From contig OY755039.1 in assembly GCA_963576565.1 (NCBI GenBank), positions 86,323,207 to 86,387,206 of the forward strand: a DNA stretch of 64,000 nt. The letters run 5' to 3'. Both the position numbers and the translations under genes were made by a program. Source of the stretch: Aspidapion aeneum. Its lineage: Eukaryota > Arthropoda > Insecta > Coleoptera > Brentidae. Below are positions 31,586 through 43,513 of the stretch, in pieces; position 1 is the stretch's first letter, and each line of letters begins with the position of its first letter. Below the pieces are notes generated by a model that was given only the letters and a program-made list of their open reading frames with translations, was not told the DNA's origin and ran no database searches.

Positions 31586-33424
31586 GTCGGAAATAATTAT
31601 TTAAACACCCAAAATATTAGAAACAAAAATAATGTGTATTGGTTATTGATATAGGTTAAAATGCACCTGTTTAATATTTTATAAAGCTTTAATATTTGTT
31701 TTTTTACAGGGTGATTTAAAAATATATTTTTTTAAAAGAAATTTTACACAAAAAAGTAATTAAGACTTAATTTATTTATTAAAAATGAGTTTAAAAATTC
31801 TACATTTTATAATATTTCTTTATATATATTTCTGTTTAAGTTATTTAACCTGGCTCATAATATACAGTACGTCCCAAAAGTCTGGAATCACCTTTTTTTT
31901 TAAACTTGGAGATAAAATCATAGACACGTCAATTTTGAAATAGGAAGAGGAGTCACCTTAAAATACTATATTGTACAGAGTGTCCTCAATAAAACATATG
32001 CATGCATATTTTTTTACTTATACTCCATCTAAAAACTAATTTTACCATTTTCTAAAAAAAAAGGAATTTAATGTAAAGGCTTTTTGAATAAAAGTTGTTT
32101 ATTTTTTGCTTGCATTTTGCTATTATCTACATACAAAATTAGGTTATGTATTAAAGATCATTGTAAAAAAATGACATAAGGGCAAAATTTATGTTAAAAT
32201 AAAACCTATTGATTTTATTTTTATCGGTCAAGATGTAAGAGTTAATATTATTAAAACATACAAAAAAACGACCATTTCACGAATTTTGACCGTTTATTTC
32301 TCAAAAACTGTACATAAAAAAAACTTTACTTACATTTTTTTTGTTACATACCCCACTATAACATACTAAAATTATAGCCAGTTCAACCGAGACAATTCCC
32401 CATAAGGCCTGTGTAAACTAGTGCGTGGTCCTTTGATAATCCACTTAACCCTTTCCAAAACAATGATCTGTCAAAATGATATTTTTGAAAAATTTTCGGG
32501 CACCTTTCCTAAGCTAAAAATACGAAAACGGTAAGTTTGTAAAAGCTTTGGTTCAAAATTTGACTTTCGAAGATTTACCCTCCCCCCACTCCTTTTAACT
32601 AAAGTAACTGTAACCGCTACCATAATTCACTTGGCTTTTTACAGGCCTAAAAAGTTGTTTATATCAATTTGATTAAAATCCTTTATTTAAAAAATTTTTC
32701 AAACGAAGCTTTTCCTAATTTTTATGCGTCCGCCATCTTTAAATTTAATGAGTTAATCAAATTTATGTTAAAAAACTATCAATCAAATTTTTATTCAATT
32801 AAACACTTTTTATTTAATAAAAATTCGTTTATAAGCAAACAAGTTTTATATTTAAGATGTATAGTTTAATTTCTTTTACTTGGGTCATATGTAGGCACTA
32901 TTTTTAATATTAAAAATCTCAAAAAGGCGCAAGAAAGCGCAGCCATTTTTTTTTCATTTTGTTAAGAAACATTTAATTAACAAAAAAGTGACAATAGTTT
33001 TGCTTAACAAAATTTTATCACACACTAGATTATATTTTTTATATTTCTTTAAGGTAAATTCTAATAATAATTGACTTCTTAGTTTAAAAAATATGATTAC
33101 TCTATGACAACCTACAGCTAGATATTGGTATTTAGTGTTTTTTGGTTAAATTACCTGTGCTGGATGTCTCCATCGTACAAAAATTTTTAGTTTTAAATAT
33201 AACACTTCATATAATTAGAGAAAGTAATACATAATTATTCAATAATTTGTATGTAATTATCATAAAAATTAAGCAGACGCTTTTTAAAGTGTCAAACTCA
33301 CGTCATACTAAAAAACAAGTGAAAATAGTCTGTTGCATTTTTAGCGCCCTCTAGTTTGCTACATAATTTGAGTTCCAGATATTGTATATGTCTATTTGTG
33401 TTTTTTTAGTTTCTTCCACTTTTA
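31586..33424. other. Interior of the 4.15-kb element, non-coding
   Basis: No transposase is seen. TATACAGTACGTCCCAAAAG at 31862 looks like another MITE start, and TACAGGGTGATTTAAAAA occurs at 31707, but no right-hand partners were found. Confidence 0.4.
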
Positions 33425-33646
33425 CACCCGATTGGCCCCTTTGTGCGACATTTGAAAATGCTCTTATTATTTTCCTTAATTTTAAATATTTGTCCGGCAA
33501 AGTATTAAATTTTTAAAATTTAAAAAAAAAATTAAATATCTCGAAAACCATTAGGAATGGTATAGAGGAGAATAATGTTTATTCGGTAGGAAATAGCCTC
33601 TATTTTCACCTCCCCAAAGGAATACGTCTACTTACCAGTCACCCTG

Positions 33647-33960
33647 TATATATCGAAGAAAAACTAATTCTTCGAAATACACCCGCCTTTTTGTTTGATG
33701 TAACAGGTATCAAATTTTTTTACAGTTTTAAATTGAGCATGTTCGGCTTAAAGTTCATCAAAATTAATTTTATTTCTCCTAAAACAGAAAATTAATTTTT
33801 TTCCTAAATTTGGCAGCCGTCATCTTGGATGGAGCCGGAAAATCGGGGGTTCTCGAATTGAAAATTGGCTTTGGGTGCAAGGTACTAGCAGGCTAAATAT
33901 AAAAAAAAATATACCCTTTTTGCAACTTTATTTAAAAACCTTACTCTACTATTACGCAGA
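33647..33960. repeat. Dispersed repeat R, copy 2 (right part)
   Basis: It continues the copy split by the 4.15-kb element: ATATCGAAGAAAAAC, AAATTGAGCATGTTCGGCTT, TTTGGCAGCCGTCATCTTGG, GAGCCGGAAAATCGGGG, AAATATACCCTTTTTGC and CTCTACTATTACGC. It lacks the hAT-like insertion seen in copy 1. Confidence 0.7.
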
Positions 33961-34162
33961 GAAAGAATGATGAAAGTCCTAAACTAAAATTTTAGATGTT
34001 CATGAAATCGTGGTCCTTTGAATTTCACCGTTCTTTTTCCTGACATATTTTTAAATAATTGAAGAGAAATGGTATCTGACCATTGAGTATTCCCAGAGTT
34101 CAAAACATTTAAAAAGTAATGTTTTATCAAAACCGTATTATATAATTATTATTATTATTATT

Positions 34163-35165
34163 TACAGAATTACTAATATAATAGAAAAAGCACTAGAAGA
34201 GGGAAAAGTTTGTTCTGCAGTTTTTCTAGATGTAGCACAAGCATTTGACAAAGTGTGGCATGAAGGCCTTAATTTTAAACTAAAACGGTTTCTGCCAAAA
34301 CAATATTCGGATATTTTGGAATCATACATATCTGATAGACATTTTAGAGTAAAACAGGAAGACTCATACTCAAATTTAAGAGAAATTCAACCCGGCGTGC
34401 CCCAGGGTAGCGTACTAGGCCCATATCTACACTTATTATTCCCTTGTGATACCCCAAAACCAGAAAATTGCCACTTAGCAACATTTGCCGATGATACTGG
34501 TTTATTGACGGTAGAAAAATCTATTGAAAAATGCATAGAAAAACTTCAGGATGCAGTCACCCAAGTTCACAGTTGGACCACAAAGTGGCGAATAAAATTA
34601 AATGAAACCAAATCAATTCATGTTGATTTTACAAACAAAAATATAAATCTCATACAAATTACAATTAACAACATTCCCGTACGATATTCAAATCAGGCAA
34701 AATATCTAGGTATGACACTTGATGCCAAATTGCGCTGGAAAGCACATGTTAAGAAAAAAAAAAGAAGAACTTGAGATAAGGTATAGAAAAATGAACTGGC
34801 TAATTGGAAGGAAGTCCAATTTAACAATTCATAATAAGTTACTGCTTTATAGACAAATACTGAAACCAGTATGGACATATGGTATTCAACTATGGGGTTG
34901 TGCTAAAGAGAGTAACATTCTAGTTGTACAGAAATTTCAAAATAAAGTATTAAGAAACATTGTGAATGCACCTTGGTACGTTCGAAATAGTGACCTTCAT
35001 CGAGATCTAAAAATCGAAACAGTAGCAGAGACTATAAAAAAGTACGCAAAAAGCCATGAAGATAGACTCCATCAGCATGTGAATGTGGAAGCAATTCAGC
35101 TTCTAGACAATACTATGCTAGTTCGAAAACTAAAAAGAGTGAAGCCGTTTGAGCTAGTAAACTAA
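34163..35165 (+). pseudogene. Jockey-clade LINE reverse transcriptase, 5'-truncated, one frameshift
   Basis: The C-terminal two-thirds of the RT of a Jockey element, which primes copying at a chromosomal nick. Motifs in order are SAVFLDVAQAFDKVWHEGL (block with the first catalytic Asp), IQPGVPQGSVLGP, FADDTGLL (catalytic D-D, about 34490), WRIKLNETKSIHV, and AKYLGMTLDAKLRWKAHV. A frameshift lies in an A-run near 34755. The second frame gives EELEIRYRKMNWLIGRKSNL, LKPVWTYGIQLWGCA, VVQKFQNKVLRNIVNAPWYV and RDLKIETVAE up to TAA at 35165. There are no other stops, so this copy is relatively young. Endonuclease and gag-like parts are missing. A 3' UTR of about 200 bp ends in an A-rich tail near 35360. 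Upstream sits an (ATT)n run. Confidence 0.9.
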
Positions 35166-35689
35166 GTGAATTACACATAAAACAAAATAATGCTATAAGC
35201 ACAACACAGTTGTGAGTTACAGACTAAACAAAGCGGGGAGAACTGTTGAGTAAACCCTAAGTTTAAATCTGACTTTTCTAGTAAATTAAGTTAAAACAAA
35301 ATTGCTAATTAGTCTTACTGACTAGATTGTAATACAATAAACACAGTGTGTTTGACAAATAAAAAAAAATAAAATATATAGTTATTAAATCTCGTAAATC
35401 TCATCATTTCTCATCTCATCATCAAGTCTTTTAAAGAATTTGTATCAGAAAAGCCGAAGAAATAGGCTTTAAAAATAGAGACATAAAAGTATAGCTCTAA
35501 AGCGGAACCCAATTCTATTTCTCGTCTCCTTTAGGGTCGCAGTTCTATTTCCTTTTCTAATTATATTTACATTACGGCCGACTTTTATTGGAAAGAATCG
35601 CAAACGGCAAACAATTAGATAAAAGAAAGGAATTCTAGGACAAAAACCTCTTTGGTATATGAGACTAAATATGTGCAACTCCATTTACT

Positions 35690-36690
35690 GCCGAATTGGA
35701 GTGCTTACAGGGATCGAAAGTAAACGATGTCTCCAAAATTCTTTTGAGAGCTTTAAATGACTTACACGTATATCCAGAGAATCTCACTCTAAAGTGTGGG
35801 AAAAACAGAGTTATCTGTGGTTGGTTGCACTGAGAGAGACTTTGGTTAGGCCATGTCTAAATTAATAAATTTCATCAATGTTGAAAAGAATATTAGAAAA
35901 TGATAAAGATTTTAATTTACTGGCGAGTAAGAGTGAGTACTTACAGGGACAGAAAGTAATTAAAACCCAGGAAATCTTTTCAGAGCTCTAGATGGCCTAA
36001 AATTATCTCAAGAACATCCCACTTTAAATGTGACGAGAATAGAGTAATCTTTGATTGCAGTGAGAGATACTCTGGTTGAGTCAAATCTAACTTTGGTTTA
36101 ATTAACACAAGACATATTAGAGAAAAATAAATGCAGGGATAAAAACCAAAAGTAGCCTTGGGGATTATTTTGAGAGCTGTAGATGGCCTAAAAGAATCTT
36201 AAAAAATCCCACTTTAAGTGTTGGGAGAATAGATTTATTTGTAGCTGCAGTGAGAGCGACTCTAGTTAGGCTAAGTCTAAATCAATCAATTCGCTCAATT
36301 TTATTAGAAATATTAACAATTATTAAGATATTAAGTTACCGCCGAATAATTGTAACAGTAAATTAAATTAAAACTCAGGAATTATTGTGAGAGCTTTAGA
36401 TGGCCCTAAAGTATCGCAATAGTGTTTTACTTTAAGTGTGGTGAAAATAGGTCTGCCTCTGGTTGCAGTGAGAGATACTCTGAATAGACCACGTGTTAGG
36501 AATTCTTTGAAAAGCTGTAGATGGACTTACATAATTACAAGAGAATCTTACTTCAACTGTGATGAAAATAAATTTGATTGTGTTTGCAGTTACAGATACT
36601 CTGGTTAGGCTACGACTAAAGCAATCACTTCTATTAACTTTAAAAGGAATTATTACTGAAAAATGATAAAGATACTAACCGAATCACTTG
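35690..36690. repeat. Degenerate satellite, five units of about 120-235 bp
   Basis: The anchor GAGAGCTTTAGATGGCC recurs in variants at 35746, 35982, 36172, 36389 and 36510. Each is followed by a TCCCACTTTAAGTGTG block, AGAATAGA, TGCAGTGAGAGATACTCTGG and GGTTAGGC-A-GTCTAAATCAAT. Unit length varies through deletions. No frame is maintained. Confidence 0.75.
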
Positions 36691-37644
36691 AAAACTGACT
36701 TTATAAGTCGAAAACGAAAAGAAACAACATATCCCAATTATATTTATAAAACAAGAAGGAAGAGCGTGATAAGAGAAAATTATAAAAAAAGTGATGACGA
36801 AATAAAGTAAAGGGGCTTACTAATTAAAGAAAAATAATTAACAGTACTGGATTTGTCAATTTTGGTATGTATATATTTTAAATAATCTGCTGGGAAAGAA
36901 AAGTTCCAGTAATAGTTATAAAATAAGTAAATGTGGTTACCAATACCGATGAACACAAATTAATAGTTTTATTTAGACATATATCAAAGACAGCTTGAGA
37001 ATGTAAGACTTATTTGCTAACAGTAGTATTAATTTTTGAGTTAAAAAGTAATGATTGATAATAAAGTGTGGGTGTTTTTCGTATAATGACATGGGGGTGT
37101 CTGACGAAAATTCCATGGAATAGTATCGTCTTTCGGATATTGAGTTAGGGCCCATTCAGGGAAAAAAGGAAACCCATTTTTTTCCATTGGAATGGAAATT
37201 TATTAACGCCGCGTTGCAGACACTAAATACGGACAAAAAAGTTTTACTTATCTTGCTATTATTTTTCTTAAGATAACGAAAAATTTTTATTATGAAAAAT
37301 AAACGTTTAGGAAAAAAATCAACAAAGATAAAACAAAAATCTTCTTCAAATTTAGTACCCTTACCACACAGTATGACTCAGGGCTTAATAGATTTGTCCA
37401 TGTTGCCAAAACAAACAATATTGATACCTTGTTTTGAAGGCCTTCTGAATGTCCTTACAACCGCGTAAAAATTGCAAAAATCTATCCATTAGTTTTCAAA
37501 CTTTTAAATTTAACATGGACTGATAAAATAAAAATTTAATTCGAATTTTATATTTTTCGGATTTAATTTTTAATAATAATCGATGGATTTTCGAAATTTT
37601 TACACGGTTGGAAAGACTTAAGAGAGCTTCAAAACAAGGTATCA
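36691..37644. other. Unassigned stretch
   Basis: No gene or clear repeat boundary is seen. The segment is AT-rich with isolated motifs only. Confidence 0.4.
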
Positions 37645-37652
37645 CTAGACCC

Positions 37653-37808
37653 AGTGGCGCACCCAGGAATATGTCTTGGGGGGGGCCGAGGCATCTTTTT
37701 GGGGGGGGGGGCGGCCCTGCTGTCGAATTTTAAGCTATTTTTTGTGTTTTTTTTTCTGAAATATGTCGAAAATATGTAAAAAAAAATCCAAGGCTGGGTG
37801 CGCCCATG
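37653..37808. mobile_element. 156-bp MITE, GGCGCACCCAGG ends, 8-bp TSD
   Basis: The left end AGTGGCGCACCCAGGAATAT and complement of the right end CATGGGCGCACCCAGCCTTG share GGCGCACCCAG. The duplication CTAGACCC lies at 37645-37652 and 37809-37816. A G-run and GGCGGCCC follow the left end. The Crypton insertion at 12402-12506 begins with the same 20-plus bases. Confidence 0.75.
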
Positions 37809-37816
37809 CTAGACCC

Positions 37817-38752
37817 AATTTCCCTAGTCAAAATATAGTGGTAAATTATAACCCTCGAAGGGGGTTCGTGCTACAAAAATTTCAAGAGCCAAAAAGTCTC
37901 TATCTCGCAAACAAAATCGACATGTCCCGGCATTTTTAAAAATTTTCCGGGTTCTCGAGAAATCCCGGGTGGAAAGTTTTAAATAAGCCACATAATTTAT
38001 ATATTTATAGTATATATAAAAAACGCTGTGGTATTTTTGGTAGCCTTCTTTTTAACTGTGTACGTTAACGGTGTTTTTAATTTTTAGGTCAAAGTCAAAA
38101 AGTTTATCAGAATTTTCTTTGCTTTGGGGCCCGGGCCCCAAGCCCCCCCCCCCTCCTGGGTGCGCCCATGCGTTTCGCCAGTTCGTTTGAATAGTGCTGA
38201 CTTTAGATGTCATTTGACAGTTGCTTTCAGTTACATGTATGACGTATAATATATATTATAATCTATAATCTTTGTATGACGTGCACTACACGTATCTCAT
38301 CATAGGCCTTGTAAATGATCATCAGCTTTTAGTAACTATAAATAATGCAGCAGCATGTTGTGTTACCTTTCATCAATTTTCAGAAAAATTAAGTGGGCCA
38401 CTTATTCAAAACTCTATCCGTCTATAAAATCCAAAAAGATTCAATTAATTTTGTTATGCTTTTCTTATCTTTTATCTTATGTTATGTTATAAAGCTTGTG
38501 TTTTTGTTTATGTTGTTTTATTTTAAACAAAAGCTCAGATTTTTTATTTCCCTACACTTGACATAAAACGTAAATAGGTTTTATCCATCCTTTGAAGTGC
38601 TTTGCCATGTCACCCAAGAACACAAAAATGGGTTGACTGCAAATACTATGCTATAGCAGCAGGTCCGTTCACAGGGTGTGGCACTCTGGGCAAAGCACGG
38701 GTACTAAAATTTACGTTTAAAGTATTTTTGGCTTATAACTTCTCTGACCGAC
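37817..38752. other. Unassigned stretch holding one more GGGTGCGCCCATG end
   Basis: GGGGCCCGGGCCCCAAGCCC, a C-run and CTCCTGGGTGCGCCCATG at 38127-38171 form the right end of another member of the 37653 family whose left end I cannot place. The frame at 38602-38808 is not supported. Confidence 0.45.
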
Positions 38753-40418
38753 ACACAATGGGTTATATGAGAGGACTAGCGCGACACTCAATTTTAACTC
38801 AGTTTTAACCCACTTCTGGACATCGGATCAACTTCAAATTTGGTCCACACTTAAATATCCGATGACAATACAATATACTGATATTATAAAGTTCACAGCT
38901 CCCCCCCTTTGAAAATGCTGGAGGGGGGGCTATTATCTAACTATGTCCGATATCGTTCAAAATTGGTATGCAGGGACTTTTGGGGATGGGGATCAAGAAT
39001 TTTTAATTAGATTTTTAAAATTGTGAAAGTAACGCCCCCCTCCCCCTTGGACAATTTTGACCATCTTGTACATATCCGATCAACATCAAAATTGTTGTGG
39101 ACTTATAGTTATTATAAGTTTCAGTGCCAATACAATACAATATTATGATGCTTTAAAGTTGGCAACCCTCCACCCCTTTGAAGAGGGTGGAAGGGGACCA
39201 TCTAAGTATGTCCGATTTTGTTCAAAATTGGTATGTAGGAACTTTTGTGGATAGGGATCACGAATTTTTAATTATATTTTTAAAATTGTGAAATTGACGC
39301 CGCCCTTGTCCCTCTTGTAAGTCAATTTTAACCAACTTTTAAATATCCGATCAACATCAAATTGGGTATGGACTTATAGTTACGACGGCAATACAATATT
39401 ATAAAGCTCTAAGTTGGAAACTCTCCACCTTTAAGGATAGTGGAGGGGTTTTCGGGGTTTAGGATCACACACCATATTTTTTCCTATTTAATAAGCTTTC
39501 GAACACGTTCTCACAAGTTGGGTCTACCAGTTGCAAAAGAGGTTGGATGTTACTAAGTATTTTAATTAAATTATAAATTTTACTTAAAAGGATATTTTTT
39601 ATTGTCTAAAAATGGCAAAAAAGTAAAGGTTAGCTTTTTTTAATATTTGACAGGTGTCAAAAAAAGCTCTCGGGCAAGGTGTCACAAGTGGGGTTATCTA
39701 ATTTGAAAAAAAAAGTTTTATGCAGTAGACCCCTTTGCAGAGGGTCTATACAAAAAAAATTCGAACAGAAATATTGCTCGTTAAAAATCTTTGTCGAAGT
39801 ACTTTTGGATTTTTCAGAATAATCTAAATTCAATCCGCTGTCGAATTTATTCCATTTGGCTGATACACTGATTGTTTAAAGACCATATACATGGCAGTGT
39901 TTAGGGCTACCCCCAAAAAACAGGGGCGCGAGGAACAGCAAATTTTTTTTTTTTTAGTCAAATAGACCCCTCTCTTTAATATTCTGGTGGAGATATTAGT
40001 AAGCCTTGCTAAGCTTGTTTCTGCAGGCTTTGCAAAGAAAAATAGAGACGAAAATAAACGTAATATATTTCAAAAAATTTTAACTATAAAAAGGGTTTTG
40101 GAATTAGGAAATTACTAGTAGTTTTTAAAAGTGCAGTGACTGCTTATGCCCACTTTGTACCCATATACCCAAAAAGTGCTTAGGTATTGTCATTTTTTTT
40201 ATTTAAAATTACTGTAAAAATACATACATTTTTCTCCCAAAATATTTTTCAAATTTGGGGCTCTGTTACAGAGAAATACATTAAGACTTTTTTTATCAGT
40301 TGCATTTTTTTTATTAAATGGATTATCTGCAATACATTTGGGTGAGTTTGGTTATCATAATTTAAAAAACATAAACAGGGTTAATGTCTTGCTAGCTCCG
40401 CCATATAACCCATTGTGC
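38753..40418. mobile_element. Candidate 1.67-kb TIR element containing a satellite
   Basis: CACACAATGGGTTATATG followed by GACTAGC at 38753-38780 faces its inverse GCTAG-CCATATAACCCATTGTG at 40391-40417. The arms are short (about 27 bp with mismatches). The inside includes the tandem array 38800-39470. No transposase or clear target duplication is present. Confidence 0.4.
38800..39470. repeat. Tandem repeat, about 250-bp units, TATCCGAT-containing
   Basis: Three units start near 38815, 39058 and 39330. Each has ATCCGATCAACTTCAAATTTGG, GACAATACAATAT, a CTCCACCCCTTTGAAGAGGG-type pyrimidine/purine run, GTCCGATATCGTTCAAAATT and GGATCAAGAATTTTTAATTA. The first motif block resembles the unit of the 56150-56950 array. 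Confidence 0.7.
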
Positions 40419-40609
40419 GACATATAAAGTCGCGAATGCGATAATAATGCAAGTATGGACCCGACCCAACCTGAGGAAAAAATTATGTCATGATCACGGG
40501 TACTGTTTTTTGTTTCATCTGCCTGCATTTTGTTTCATCTCTGTTAGTTTCTTGTGTATTTGTTAGATGTCACTAATTTTAAAAAATATGCGGTTTTGCA
40601 ATTATTACT

Positions 40610-40855
40610 TATTTTATTTCTCTTATCAATAACGTAACATGAGATTTATTAGCCGTCTAACTAGCTCTACAAGGGTGTCACAATGACCATGCAGTGTTCG
40701 GATGAGTTTCTTAAGGAAGAAAGACTTAAATGTCAACACTGAATATATATACAGCTTTTGAGAATCAATCGAAAAATACAAGAGAAAAAATTTTTTCTAT
40801 ACATGCTACGCCACGAAAAGTTCTTGTTTTTTTTTATTCTCGGGTACTAAAATTA
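40610..40855 (+). repeat. Dispersed repeat Q, copy 2
   Basis: See copy 1 at 29124-29400. Shared text includes TATTTCTCTTA-CAATA, GTGTCACAATGACCATGCAGT, GAGTTTCTTAA and AAAATACAAGAGAAA. Confidence 0.55.
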
Positions 40856-40859
40856 TATA

Positions 40860-43172
40860 TTATATTATAATACGTGTATTTGATTTATTTATTATAATAT
40901 CGATGTGGATAATTGGTGGTGTGTGTATTTATGTATCTATGTATATGTTTAAAGCTGAGCAATAATCCAGTCATTATTACATTTCAGGTTGCAAAAGATA
41001 ATAAAGTCTTGAAACTTGGCCCGATTTTAAGGGTTGGTGGTCCTTATTATTCCTGTGAGTTGGCGACCTTAGTTTTCGCCGCCGTCTTGGAAAAATAGCT
41101 GCGACAGTCAGTTTTTTACAAATAAATGGATTCCTATAGACGAAAAAAACTTAAAATAACTTTTTTGCATCTGACAAAATAGGGGCGTATTACAAGCAAA
41201 ATTTTACACGCCAGTGGCGTTCGGTTCAATTGAAATTTAACTTTATTGTGCAATTTATTTTGTAGCAATTATGTTTCTAATTAAAGCACCAGCACCTTAG
41301 TACCTACATTACTAGATCAGCAAAACTTTTATCAAAGTCAACTAAAAGAAAATAAAATTAAATATTGATGTTTTTTTACTTCACGAGGTGTGGATGAGGG
41401 GGGCGCCAATTCATACTCTTGTCTAAAGTCAGCCCTGATAGCGGGAGCTACACAGCTATTTGTAGCTGTGTGACGATGCGTCCGGGTCCTTTGATCTATT
41501 TTTCTCAAAAAGTCCTCTCTCGATCCGATTTACTTCGAGTGAAGCCCGCCGTGTGTTTTTGAAATGTAAGAAACCCGCTTGTTTTTCAAACGATTTAGAC
41601 AAATACCTTTCGAAAAGAGGCGACCGACGCCGAAGCAGCCAATAAGATTTTCTTTGTCAAAATCTTAGAAAATCGAATAAAGCAGTGCAATGGTTTCACC
41701 GTAAATATATTTATTTTTACCTTTCCAGCCCGCGCAGCTGATACAGGGATCAAAATAGCGGTCGTCAGACGCCATTTTGCCACATGTAGGCTTTTCCAAC
41801 AATCATTTAAAGTTGTAACGACCAAATCTCAACTAGAAAGAATTTCTTAAAAGTAACCGCAACGTACTCCCGCTACGTCTCATTATACCATACAGCGACT
41901 TGTTAATTCCCTAAATGGGGAACCAATTTCTGGTTATAACTACTTGGTCAAGTGTTTAAAGTCACTGTAGTAACAACTACACTACTACGTCGCAGCCAGG
42001 TATCTACTACATCGTAGAGGCTGTTTTTTTTTCCGTAATGGCATAAAAGTAGCGATGTAGTTGCAGATAATATAATTGTTTCTTTTTGGTGGAATTATTA
42101 CACAATATGGTGAACACTACAGTAAACAAACTGGCTAAGTTTTTAGTTTGGTTATAGCTATAAATATGTACTATGTTATCTAAAAGTGAGAAAATTTAGT
42201 AGCAGAGGACCAATATTCAACTGCGACGCAAATTTTTATGTAAAATATGCATCATATTTATTGCAAAAAGCCGACGTGCCTGTAAAACTGAATCGTTTTC
42301 CGGTATCTGATGGAATTTTTTTGTTGTGGTTTTTGAGGTTATGTTTTCCTAATCTTCAGTTAACTCTAACAAATGGTGTTTAATATGTGCATTTGGTAAT
42401 ATGGGCTCAAGAAACGAAAATAAAAATATTAAATTTTCTAGTTACAAAAAAAAAATTGGCGTCCCAAACAATATTTCCTAATAGACGTTACGGCAACGTA
42501 ATACGAACCACTTTTATGGCAGTGTTCCCTTTTAGTTTTAGATAGCACACTCGAATTTCTACTTTTCTGTCGCGGCAACGTATTAGTCCCTAGCTTCCGC
42601 CACTATAAAAACACCTTCACAGTAGTAGGAACCACGCGATAAGCAATATCACTACCCTTAAGTTATTGGGGTGAGGCCAATGGAATTTTTGTCAACAACA
42701 ATGCCTAATCCTGGTTTTTGATGCGGTGTTCTGTATTTTCTGTAGCATCGTGGTTTTGTGAATTTGTATGTTTTTATTGATGTGAATGATGAAAATGCGT
42801 CTCGTAGTCGTAAAATATGAATCTGTATTATTACCTCTTATTACAGCTTTGTTTACAAATTTTAATATACATTTTGTACTTTCGGGGGCGCCACTTACCG
42901 ACCGAGAAGAACACTTTACAAAAAGCAATGCAAGTATTGTATTACGAAAACTTATACAAGTATTGTATTAGAATCCAAAATAAATATTGTGATTTGTTTT
43001 ACTAGAAACTCATCAAGCAAGGTCCATATTCTAGAAAGTGTTATCAAGGGGCTAAAAGAACGTAGTCATACACATAAAGTCAACTTATTTTTTTATAAAT
43101 TTAAGTAAATAATATTTTGTTTTAAGCCAGAGGTGAAATTAAAGAACGTTCAAATTACTTAACAAAATTAAA
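40860..43172. other. Unassigned stretch
   Basis: No gene is found. Minor features are a small hairpin GCTACACAGCTATTTGTAGCTG at 41448 and a CAGTGGCGTTCGG motif at 41213 that resembles hAT ends but has no partner. Frames at 41595-41825, 42186-42383 and 42692-43005 have no recognisable similarity. Confidence 0.35.
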
Positions 43173-43245
43173 TGCCTCGACCGGGCCTCGAACCTGGAAC
43201 CTTTGGCTGTATACGCCAACGCTCTATCAATTAACATACATATCC
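43173..43245 (-). tRNA. tRNA-like sequence (pseudogene or SINE head)
   Basis: On the minus strand, TTAATTGATAGAGCGTTGG resembles a D-arm with an A-box. TTGGC-GTATACA-GCCAA forms a perfect 5-bp anticodon stem with a 7-nt loop (apparent anticodon ATA), and GGTTCGAGGCC is a good B-box in a T-arm of 4/5 pairs. The 3' side GTCGAGGC does not pair with the 5' side, so there is no acceptor stem and no 3' terminus. It is therefore not a functional tRNA. A tRNA-derived SINE head or a decayed tRNA is more likely. Confidence 0.5.
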
Positions 43246-43435
43246 AACGGTTCCTGGTTTTTTTATTCGTCCTTTAATTTCACCATTTTCACGCCTAGTT
43301 GGGAAATTTTATTTATGGTTTTGAGTAAAACCTTGCATTCTTGCAGTTTGAAATGTGAAGTTGTATTTCAATTAGGATAAAAAGGAAGAAAATACGGAAG
43401 TGGTATATGGTACTGATGATGGTTCATTGCGAAAA

Positions 43436-43513
43436 TGGTCTACCTGAAAATAAATGCTGTGGGGACAAAAAGACCGAGTTGAACAGTTTTTCCTATGTTT
43501 TCTTTCTTTTTAT
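43436..43513 (+). repeat. Dispersed repeat S, copy 2
   Basis: Same orientation as copy 1 (28896-28972), with GCTGTGGGGACAAAAAGACC and an extra AACAG before the TTTTTCCTATG block. Confidence 0.7.

Larger units (their letters stand above)
29498..33646. mobile_element. 4.15-kb long-TIR foldback element inserted in repeat R
   Basis: The ends CAGGGTGACTGGTAAGTAGA and its inverse at 33627-33646 are flanked by TA (29496-29497, 33647-33648). The arms total about 222 bp after removal of two nested insertions (29657-30298 and 30343-31565). They run through GACGTATTCCTTT, GGAGGTGAAA and AAATTAAGGAAAATAATAAG. The host R repeat resumes exactly on the other side. There is no transposase. The TA duplication suggests Tc1/mariner-type mobilisation. 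Confidence 0.85.

Noticed and set aside
41213..41450. hAT-like element starting CAGTGGCGTTCGG
   Set aside because: No inverted partner or 8-bp duplication could be found. The word CAGTGGCG alone is not sufficient.
42692..43005. Overlapping plus and minus frames of 61-78 codons
   Set aside because: They are mutual shadows with no supporting signal.
43173..43245. Functional tRNA gene
   Set aside because: There is no acceptor stem pairing and the T-stem has a mismatch, so only a tRNA-like remnant is called.
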